A stretch of 6,254 nt of DNA, taken from assembly GCA_007133255.1 (NCBI GenBank), contig SLMY01000206.1:1-6254 (forward strand). The letters run 5' to 3'. Shown piece by piece: positions 1 to 4,654 of the stretch. Below the pieces are notes generated by a model. That model was not told where the DNA came from. It ran no database searches and was given only the letters and a program-made list of their open reading frames with translations. The translations under genes were made by a program, and so were the position numbers. Positions within the stretch are counted from its first letter, which is position 1. Each line of letters starts with the position of its first letter. This DNA comes from Clostridiales bacterium (GTDB taxonomy: Bacteria > Bacillota > Clostridia > Saccharofermentanales > UBA5734).

Positions 1-63
1 ATTGAAAAAGTGACTGATATCAGGCATCATATCTGGATAGACAGTTCATCTGAATTCAACTGA
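1..63 (+). CDS. possible 3' end of an upstream gene (partial)
   Basis: From the first base, frame 1 stays open for 20 codons (IEKVTDIRHHIWIDSSSEFN) and closes with TGA at 61-63; the other two plus frames stop within a few codons. The following 36 bases contain the ribosome binding site of the next gene on the same strand, a normal spacing for consecutive genes. I do not recognise the residues and a 20-codon open stretch can arise by chance, so this is only a candidate for the tail of a gene that begins outside the window. Confidence 0.3.
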   Translation: MEKVTDIRHHIWIDSSSEFN

Positions 64-99
64 GCCGTAAATCATCAGATATCTATAGGAGAGTATTGC

Positions 100-651
100 A
101 TGCATATAGAAAATGTAAATTTAGTAATCAGAAATGCTGTAGCTGATGATGCAGAAACACTCTGCAATTGGTGGAATGATGGAATAGTTATGGCACATGC
201 AGGTTTTCCAGCCGGATTAGGAACAACGCCACAAAAAATTGTTCATGACTTAGCAATGGATAGTGATGAAGATCATCGCCGTTTGATAATTGAACATGAT
301 ATGATCCCTATTGGAGAAATGAGCTATCGAAATACAGGTAACAGAACTGTTGAGATCGGAATAAAGATATGTGATTTTGATAAACATGAAAAAGGCATCG
401 GCACAAAAGCACTGAAGATGCTTATCAGTTGTTTATTTGATGAAATGGATTACGAGAAAATTGTAATAGATACCAACTTGACTAATACAAGAGCGCAGCA
501 TGTGTATGAGAAGATTGGATTTCGTAAAATTTCGATAAATTGCAATTCTTGGAAAAACCAGGTTGGCGAAATGCAGTCTTCAGTAGAATACGAACTAACA
601 AGAACGGAGTACCTGGATAATCATAATTTAACTGTGCATGAGGAGCAATAG
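100..651 (+). CDS. GNAT family N-acetyltransferase (RimJ/RimL-like)
   Basis: A 183-residue cytoplasmic acetyltransferase that would transfer acetyl from acetyl-CoA to an amine; the substrate is unknown. The GNAT fold is visible in order: the N-terminal strand LVIRNAVADDAETLCNWWND (residues 8-27), a central segment IPIGEMSYR (69-77), EIGIKICD (85-92), the acetyl-CoA loop EKGIGTKAL (97-105) followed by its helix, and the typical C-terminal motif TNLTNTRAQHVYEKIGFRK (125-143). Length is normal for the family and the gene looks intact. AGGAGA at 87-92 lies 7 bases before the ATG and supports this start. The residues after about 168 are a poorly conserved tail. I recall close relatives annotated simply as GNAT proteins in Bacillota. 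The neighbouring GNAT at 950-1435 is convergent and of a different subfamily, so the two are not a recent duplication. Confidence 0.9.
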   Translation: MHIENVNLVIRNAVADDAETLCNWWNDGIVMAHAGFPAGLGTTPQKIVHDLAMDSDEDHRRLIIEHDMIPIGEMSYRNTGNRTVEIGIKICDFDKHEKGIGTKALKMLISCLFDEMDYEKIVIDTNLTNTRAQHVYEKIGFRKISINCNSWKNQVGEMQSSVEYELTRTEYLDNHNLTVHEEQ

Positions 652-834
652 ATATGAAACAACTTGAGACATAACGACTTATTTTAAGAGAATGACACTA
701 CCAGCGATTTTGAAGCATTACCTGTTAGTACTTGCACATTGCCAGTTACACAACCACTCAATTTTCGCCGTTATCCAACCTGACCACACGCAAATGCCTT
801 TTTCCCTTCGATCTGTTCTCTTACATACCCTGGG

Positions 835-936
835 GTTGAGACGGTGCACACTCTCAAACTCACACCCAAACCCGCATACCCTTTCATATCAGGTCTTTCC
901 AGCCTCGTCCTTTGTTATCAAGACGACCGTCTCAAC
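835..936. repeat. 11-bp inverted repeat around the rlmD-tail core
   Basis: GTTGAGACGGT at 835-845 is the exact reverse complement of ACCGTCTCAAC at 926-936, with 80 bases between. The right copy lies inside the rlmD-relic codons for Val-Glu-Thr-Val. Matching stops abruptly on both sides of the 11 bases. The orientation (GTT on the left, AAC on the right) is opposite to that of an integron attC site. Confidence 0.6.
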
Positions 937-948
937 GTGGAACGAATC
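889..948 (-). pseudogene. C-terminal relic of RlmD/RumA 23S rRNA m5U methyltransferase
   Basis: On the minus strand this segment reads DSFHVETVVLITKDEAGKT followed by TGA. HVETVVL close to the stop is the hallmark C-terminal motif of the RlmD/RumA family in Bacillota, which methylates a uridine of 23S rRNA using S-adenosylmethionine. None of the catalytic part (TRAM domain, SAM-binding motifs, catalytic Cys) is present, so this is a scrap of about 20 codons. It starts immediately after the stop of the minus-strand GNAT at 950. The 3' end of rumA genes is a known insertion site for integrative elements in streptococci and relatives, with the crossover in the bases coding HVE(T/C)VVL, so this may instead be an attachment-site half left by an element. 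Confidence 0.55.
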
Positions 949-949
949 C

Positions 950-1435
950 CTACTTATAAATGACATAGCGGCTTCCGGTATCCAATAATTTAAAGCCGCA
1001 TGATAATAGTGCTTTTTCAGAAACCTTGTTATTTTTATCAATATCAGCAGTTACTCTCTGTGCATACGGTAATGAAAAAATTCTATCCACAAGCAAGGTG
1101 ATGATTTCTTTGCCCAAACCTTTGCCAAGATAAGATTTTTCTCCTATCAGGTAATCTATTCCGTATGAGTCTGTAAGTGGTAGTGTTCCAAAATCTTCGT
1201 CGCTACTATCCTCACATTTATAATATAGGCATAATCCAATCGGACGGTCTTGCCACAAAACAATGAGGTATGTAATCCATTGAAATTCTCCTTTGTGTTC
1301 TTTAAGTTCGGATAGCCAATCATTAATTGTAATTCCAAGATCTGGTATTTCATACCATCTTTTCACATGTTCCTCATTGAGCCAGATTTCTACCAATGGA
1401 ATATCGCTATCATTGAGTAATCTGAAATCTAACAT
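950..1435 (-). CDS. GNAT acetyltransferase, aminoglycoside 6'-N-acetyltransferase-like
   Basis: A 161-residue protein with the layout of the AAC(6')/Acetyltransf_8 group: an N-terminal LLNDSDIPLVEIWLNEEHVKRW (residues 6-27), the central WITYLIVLWQDRPIGLCLYY (53-72), GIDYLIGEKSYLGKGLGKEI (92-111) carrying the acetyl-CoA loop GKGLG, and NNKVSEKALLSCGF (135-148), the typical C-terminal helix. Length is normal and the frame is intact. AGGAGA (1443-1448) sits 7 bases before the ATG, and a TATAAT lies just upstream. The family acetylates aminoglycosides or other amines, but many members of this sequence type have not been shown to confer resistance, so no drug phenotype can be claimed. The stop at 950-952 directly abuts the rlmD relic, suggesting that the downstream sequence was swapped or deleted. 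Confidence 0.88.
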   Translation of the reverse strand: MLDFRLLNDSDIPLVEIWLNEEHVKRWYEIPDLGITINDWLSELKEHKGEFQWITYLIVLWQDRPIGLCLYYKCEDSSDEDFGTLPLTDSYGIDYLIGEKSYLGKGLGKEIITLLVDRIFSLPYAQRVTADIDKNNKVSEKALLSCGFKLLDTGSRYVIYK

Positions 1436-1472
1436 AGGTTTATCTCCTAGTTATCAACAACATAGCAAATTA

Positions 1473-1478
1473 ATTATA
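1473..1478 (-). promoter_or_regulatory. -10 box of the minus-strand GNAT gene
   Basis: The minus strand reads TATAAT here, 37 bases before the ATG at 1435, with an AT-rich flank. No good -35 match is seen at 16-18 bases upstream, so the assignment rests on the perfect -10 hexamer and its position. It implies a short leader of about 30 bases that contains the AGGAGA ribosome binding site. Confidence 0.45.
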
Positions 1479-1561
1479 GTGCAAAACTGTGACCGAAGGC
1501 TGAGGATAATATAATTGAGTGCACTTGTGAGATTCGATGAGTCATTAATAACGCTCTGATT

Positions 1562-2440
1562 TTAGCTTATATGCTTTTTCTTTTTACGCAAGCGCCAAAC
1601 TGTAAAGATACCAACTGCCAGAACTATTAAAATGAATGGCGAAAACATCATAAGTGTCATGGGTAAATACGGGCTTCTTAATGTGCTGAAAATATTTTGC
1701 CACCAGTTTTCGTCAATGACAATCTCTATATTTTCTTCGGGAAGTGTATCCGAAATATATTGATAGGTACGTGTACCCAATCTTTCGAATTTAAGGTTAC
1801 TGCTTGTGACAACCGGCATATCCTTATCAAGATATAGGTTTATGGTTAGGTTTGAAAAATCCTTCCACATAGCCGCGGGTGCGAGGTAGTATTTAATTAC
1901 CCCTTTCTTTGCATTGAAGTCATAATCGGGATACCCTCCCAAACGGTAGCGATAAGAAACTCTTACATCATATTCCTCATTTGGTGCAAAATCCATATCA
2001 AAGGTTATGGTGTCAACTGTCTGCTCCTCGTTACGACTCGCTATCTCGTCATCTGTAAGTACAACATACTGCCAATCATCTGTTCTTATTTCTGTATCGT
2101 AATTTAAAGCATATTTTTTTACTGTAAAAGATGTGTCTTTGTTATTGACTACTACCTTCACACCACTATTTTCAATATTCGGAGAAAGAAACATAGATTG
2201 TGTGGAAATGCTTTCATCAGTAGTATTCTTCATTTTGTAAGTCGCTGCAATATCTGCTTCTGAACCGTCTACTGTAATGTCTAGTACTTCTGACAATACT
2301 GAAACTGCATCATTATTCTCAAATGTTATTGACGAACCAATATCTGCTTCCTTAGGGGCTGCCATGTTTGCATAAGCAACTTGGGGAATGGACAATGCGA
2401 AAACTAAAGCAAATGCATAGATTAAGCTTATCTTTTTCAT
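1562..2440 (-). CDS. exported protein with C-terminal membrane anchor, unknown function
   Basis: A 292-residue protein of unknown role. A signal peptide is clear: MKKISL, a hydrophobic core, then VAYA before Asn25 (likely signal peptidase I site after Ala24). Residues 25-255 look like an extracellular beta-rich domain, with alternating strands such as SVLSEVLDITVDG and YDVRVSYRYRLGGY and no catalytic motif that I can name. A membrane segment at about 259-282 (LPMTLMMFSPFILIVLAVGI and on) is followed by the basic tail RLRKKKKHIS, giving a type I topology with the domain outside. The layout resembles DUF4424-like surface proteins, but I cannot confirm membership. I chose the ATG at 2440 rather than an in-frame ATG 33 bases upstream because the signal peptide begins here and GAGG lies 6 bases before it. 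It is probably transcribed alone from the promoter near 2565. Confidence 0.8.
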   Translation of the reverse strand: MKKISLIYAFALVFALSIPQVAYANMAAPKEADIGSSITFENNDAVSVLSEVLDITVDGSEADIAATYKMKNTTDESISTQSMFLSPNIENSGVKVVVNNKDTSFTVKKYALNYDTEIRTDDWQYVVLTDDEIASRNEEQTVDTITFDMDFAPNEEYDVRVSYRYRLGGYPDYDFNAKKGVIKYYLAPAAMWKDFSNLTINLYLDKDMPVVTSSNLKFERLGTRTYQYISDTLPEENIEIVIDENWWQNIFSTLRSPYLPMTLMMFSPFILIVLAVGIFTVWRLRKKKKHIS

Positions 2441-2508
2441 ACCATACCTCGTCCAATAATATTCCACTACCAACCTTACAAATAATCTCTACCCAGATTC
2501 CACGTCTG

Positions 2509-2551
2509 CTAAATTCATCGTCTCCCGTAGGCCGATTCACAATGAATTTAG
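2509..2551 (-). promoter_or_regulatory. dyad in the leader of the exported-protein gene
   Basis: CTAAATTCAT (2509-2518) and ATGAATTTAG (2542-2551) are perfect 10-bp inverted arms with a 23-base loop. If the TATAAT at 2565-2570 is the promoter, the dyad lies within a leader of roughly 115 bases ahead of the ATG at 2440, where it could form an RNA hairpin or bind a dimeric regulator. Its function is inferred from position only. Confidence 0.35.
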
Positions 2552-2564
2552 ACATCTCCGCTGT

Positions 2565-2570
2565 ATTATA
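2565..2570 (-). promoter_or_regulatory. -10 box for the exported-protein gene
   Basis: The minus strand reads TATAAT within TTGTATAATACAG. No convincing -35 hexamer is seen at the usual distance. Transcription from here would give a long leader containing the 2509-2551 dyad. The same bases also overlap the TAA of the five-codon stub at 2566-2583, so it may be incidental. Confidence 0.35.
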
Positions 2571-2583
2571 CAATATTTTTCAT
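2566..2583 (-). pseudogene. five-codon gene-start stub with strong ribosome binding site
   Basis: On the minus strand AGGGGG (2591-2596) lies 7 bases before ATG AAA AAT ATT GTA TAA, a textbook initiation region that reads only five codons (MKNIV). In another frame the reading continues as YNTAEMSKFIVNRPTGDDEF and beyond, which looks protein-like but is unrecognised. This may be the frameshifted 5' end of a small gene, or a leader peptide for the exported-protein gene downstream. Low confidence. Confidence 0.25.
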
Positions 2584-2716
2584 GTGATTACCCCCTAGAT
2601 CTTTATATTTACCGCGATTCGCATCATGTTTTGGCTTTATTTCTCTTGCGGCTTTCATTTCAGCGCACACAAACACGCATCGTGGTTCTTGGAAAGAGCT
2701 TCTTTTTGCTTTCTGA

Positions 2717-3361
2717 ATTTTTCAGGCCAGGCGCAGTAATATTTTTGCGCAACAAGTAGCTCTTAGGAAGCAGCTTTGTCAAGAAACAGGACTACAAGAA
2801 GAAGACTTGCCTTTTGCCGGTGAGTTAATAAAGGTTCAAGAGTCAGAGCAGCAATGGGAAGGTGCGATCGAGCGACTTCTGCACAATTTCGGACTGTCGC
2901 TTCTGGTGCCTGACCATCACTACAAAACTGTTGCAGAATGGGTCGATCGAACAAGACTCCAGGGACGACTGGTCTATTATCGTGTGCGCGGACAGGTCAG
3001 TGCGAGCAATCACGAGATGCGCCCTGATTCTCTGGTTTACAAGCTGCAGATCAGACCCGGAACTCAGTTTTCTGAATGGCTTGAGCGTGAGACAGCACAT
3101 CGCTTCAATCTGGCCTGCTGTGAAACCGTTGAGCAGTTCCGGCGCGAAAACAGAGCCATCACAAAAAACGGTCAGATCAAGAGCGGCGACAACCGACATG
3201 AGAAGGATGACCGCCACAGTATCGATGACCGCAGCCGCTTCATTCTGGGTTGGGATAACAACAGGAAAATCAAAATACTCGAGCAACAGGCAGTCGGGCT
3301 GGAAAAAAGCATCGCTTTAAATCGCTTATTGATTCTCCTGAAATTGAGGAGGTCCAAGTAG
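2717..3361 (+). pseudogene. jetC: jetC fragment (Wadjet SMC-like ATPase), middle part only
   Basis: JetC is the SMC-like ATPase of the Wadjet (JetABCD, MksBEFG-like) system, which detects and helps cleave circular plasmid DNA. This piece carries family hallmarks in one frame: ARRSNI near 2726-2743, LPFAGELIKVQESEQQWEGA, IERLLHNFGLSLLVP, WVDRTRLQGRLVYYRVRGQV (2939-2998), HRFNLACCETVEQFRREN, and IKSGDNRHEKDDRHSIDDRS with RFILGWDN (about 3176-3259). These belong to the hinge region and adjoining coiled coil. An intact JetC is roughly 1,100 residues; here about 200 remain. The N-terminal Walker A half and the C-terminal signature/Walker B half are missing. A TGA at 2714-2716 blocks the frame upstream, and family similarity fades after about 3315 just before the junction with jetD. 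I see no ribosome binding site that would start it. The sequence is richer in GC than its flanks, which points to transfer. Confidence 0.85.
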
Positions 3362-3953
3362 CAGCGAGCTCAGCGGAAGATTCACCGAGGTTCGCAGCTG
3401 GATAGCGCAATTGGCAGACGGAGCAGGGCTATATAGAATAGTCTGGCGTCAGGTCAATCACCGCATACTTGGCACAAACGAATTGCCAGCTGAGATCTGG
3501 ATCGATAAACCACAAGCCGCGCTCAAAATGATAAAGCAAGAGCCGGCTGCCGCGATCTTCCTGGATCTATACGATCAAACCAGATCCCAGCTTCCAGAGC
3601 TCTTACCCTGGCTGCTCAGGCGACCATTACGTGTCCTCGAGCTCAGCCAAACCTGGCCACAGATTATGCTGATCGTAGCATGGCTCAAGACTAATCAGAA
3701 GCCAAATGTTTACACTCGCCAGCTTTCACTGCCGGGCGTACATACCAAATTGATTGAAACACACCGAGCGACATTAGCAGAGCTGCTTGATCTTGCCCTG
3801 CCTCCGGAGGCGATCGATACAGCCTTCAGTGGAATCTCAGGCTTCAGCCGACGCTACGGTTTGCGTTTGTTGAAAAGCATAGCTTGCAAGGATTATACAG
3901 ACCGCAAATGCTTAATGCTACCTTACAAAAGCGAATACATTCGATTGTTCTGA
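3351..3953 (+). pseudogene. jetD: jetD fragment (Wadjet nuclease subunit), N-terminal arm without TOPRIM
   Basis: JetD is the nuclease of Wadjet: an N-terminal DUF3322 arm region and a C-terminal DUF2220 TOPRIM-like domain that cuts DNA. Reading frame 3 from about 3351 gives PSSSELSGRFTEVRSWIAQL, then YRIVWRQVNHRILGTNELPA, ELLPWLLRRPLRVLELSQTW, YTRQLSLPGVHTKLIETHRA, TLAELLDLALPPEAIDTAFS and GFSRRYGLR, all typical of DUF3322. Similarity ends near 3864; the last 30 residues to the TGA at 3951-3953 do not match the family. The first 50 or so residues and the whole catalytic domain are missing, so no nuclease activity is possible. The start is also lost: TGA codons lie in frame at 3339 and 3345, and the first usable codon is a TTG at 3411 without a clear ribosome binding site. 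It follows the jetC piece in the usual C-then-D order. Confidence 0.85.
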
Positions 3954-4033
3954 GGTCATCAATATCAGTTCCAGCTTGAGGGGTAGCTTGAGGGGTAACT
4001 TGGGGGGAGCTTGGAGGGTATGGAATCACCACG
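3867..4033 (-). pseudogene. C-terminal relic of an AlbA_2/HATPase-type protein with TPQ linker
   Basis: On the minus strand, directly after the stop of the phosphoesterase, the sequence reads NVVIPYPPSSPQVTPQATPQ then AGTDIDDLRTIECIRFCK. In divergent AlbA_2-HATPase_c_4 proteins the HATPase part typically ends in a VVFPR/VVIP strand followed by a Thr-Pro-Gln repeat linker and a short C-terminal helical domain, and this stretch matches that pattern. Codons after about 3920 (ALSICGLYNPC) no longer match what I expect, so the end may be frameshifted or replaced. There is no start codon of its own other than an ATG inside the phosphoesterase gene. It is not part of the intact AlbA_2 gene at 4655-5998, which lacks a TPQ linker. 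The family call is moderate to low in confidence. Confidence 0.35.
3973..4019. repeat. short 11-12-bp tandem repeat encoding the TPQ linker
   Basis: AGCTTGAGGGGT occurs twice head to tail (3973-3984, 3985-3996), followed by two diverged units, AACTTGGGGGG (3997-4007) and AGCTTGGAGGGT (4008-4019). On the minus strand the intact units code Thr-Pro-Gln-Ala. The third unit is one base short, so the periodicity shifts there. Confidence 0.7.
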
Positions 4034-4591
4034 TTAATCAACAGCAATCATTTCTGTAGATTTAAATACCTCATTATTGAGCACCAATTGCTCAAAGGTT
4101 ACTGGCTGATATTGATTTATCTCTACACTTGCGTTTAATGCATGAGGCATCGAAGCCAGTAATGGCCAGTAATCAGCACCACGGTTATTGTGGATATGAC
4201 CATGAATTAAGTAACTGCCTTTTCCCGTTCCTCCCCATATCATCATGGGGTAGTGACATAGTGCAAGCTTCCTTTTGCCATCGCTTATTTCCGCATATCG
4301 TTCAATAGACTTGAAATAAGTATCAACATTAACTTTGTTAAGCCAGCAATTATCATGATTTCCAACGATCAGGTGCTTCTTGCCTTTTAACCTTTTGAGA
4401 ATACAATTTGGATCAGTTTGGGTACGAAACATCAGGTCGCCTACTACATAAATAGTATCGCCGTTTGTAACAACCTGATTCCAATTGCTGATAAGCGAAT
4501 CGTCCATTTTTTCGAGCGAAGAAAACGGCCGATTACATAGCTTGATGATATTCTTGTGGCCAATATGCAAGTCCGATGTGAAAAAAATCAT
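4034..4591 (-). CDS. calcineurin-like metallophosphoesterase
   Basis: A 185-residue cytoplasmic, presumably dinuclear-metal phosphoesterase; the substrate (phosphomonoester, phosphodiester or nucleotide) is not evident. All signature blocks of the fold are present: FFTSDLHIGH (Asp7, His9), VVGDLMF (Asp52), LIVGNHD (Asn78, His79, Asp80), LALCHYP (His113) and LIHGHIHNN (His132, His134). Length matches small stand-alone members of the family often seen in phages and accessory regions, and the gene looks intact. The reading frame extends four codons upstream to a TTG, but GGAG at 4598-4601 is placed 6 bases before the ATG at 4591, so I start there. The gene lies 63 bases downstream of the AlbA_2 gene on the same strand and could be co-transcribed with it. 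Its stop directly abuts the AlbA_2-like relic. Confidence 0.9.
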   Translation of the reverse strand: MIFFTSDLHIGHKNIIKLCNRPFSSLEKMDDSLISNWNQVVTNGDTIYVVGDLMFRTQTDPNCILKRLKGKKHLIVGNHDNCWLNKVNVDTYFKSIERYAEISDGKRKLALCHYPMMIWGGTGKGSYLIHGHIHNNRGADYWPLLASMPHALNASVEINQYQPVTFEQLVLNNEVFKSTEMIAVD

Positions 4592-4597
4592 TTCATT

Positions 4598-4601
4598 CTC
4601 C
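4598..4601 (-). promoter_or_regulatory. ribosome binding site that sets the phosphoesterase start
   Basis: The minus strand reads GGAG followed by AATGAA and then ATG. The core falls inside the four extra codons of the longer TTG-initiated version, which makes the shorter ATG start the better choice. Confidence 0.6.
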
Positions 4602-4620
4602 AAATCTCAATATATGTTGA

Positions 4621-4635
4621 TTTTAATAATTAAAA
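4621..4635. repeat. AT-only perfect palindrome between two minus-strand genes
   Basis: TTTTAAT and ATTAAAA flank a single A. The site is 30-44 bases upstream of the phosphoesterase ATG and just past the stop of the AlbA_2 gene. With no GC stem it is unlikely to be an intrinsic terminator; it could be a promoter or operator element, or chance in an AT-rich spacer. Confidence 0.3.
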
Positions 4636-4654
4636 CGAAGCTTAGTGAAGGCAC

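Larger units (their letters stand above)
652..949. other. gene-poor stretch with strong strand asymmetry and gene relics
   Basis: No convincing gene lies here. By my count, positions 721-940 hold 33 G and 74 C on the plus strand, so the minus strand is strongly purine/G-rich, unlike the flanking genes. A plus-strand reading frame from 692 (98 codons) is rich in Leu, His, Pro and Ser, lacks a ribosome binding site, and runs antisense into the GNAT gene; I treat it as spurious. The minus frame carries the rlmD relic (889-948). After one TGA the same frame stays open for about 55 more codons, with aromatic and Cys-rich content I cannot assign. The asymmetry suggests that the minus strand was once transcribed, either as degraded coding sequence or as a non-coding RNA. 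Confidence 0.5.

Noticed and set aside
835..936. Integron attC site between two acetyltransferase genes
   Set aside because: The arm order is GTT then AAC on both strands, the reverse of attC, and the core lacks the RYYYAAC/GTTRRRY consensus.
692..988. 98-codon plus-strand reading frame
   Set aside because: It has no ribosome binding site, low-complexity Leu/His/Pro/Ser content and overlaps the 3' end of the GNAT gene in antisense; it is explained by the C-rich plus strand.
2441..2473. Eleven extra N-terminal codons on the exported protein
   Set aside because: They would place charged and aromatic residues ahead of a perfect MKKISL signal peptide start that has its own GAGG site.
2763..3357. 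Several reading frames on both strands over the jetC fragment
   Set aside because: They are shadows of the JetC frame; only the frame containing 2807-3361 shows family motifs.
4592..4603. Longer TTG start for the phosphoesterase
   Set aside because: The ribosome binding site lies inside these four codons and the family begins with the strand right after the ATG at 4591.
4621..4635. Intrinsic terminator after the AlbA_2 gene
   Set aside because: The palindrome is all A and T with a one-base centre and no GC stem, so it would not make a stable terminator hairpin.
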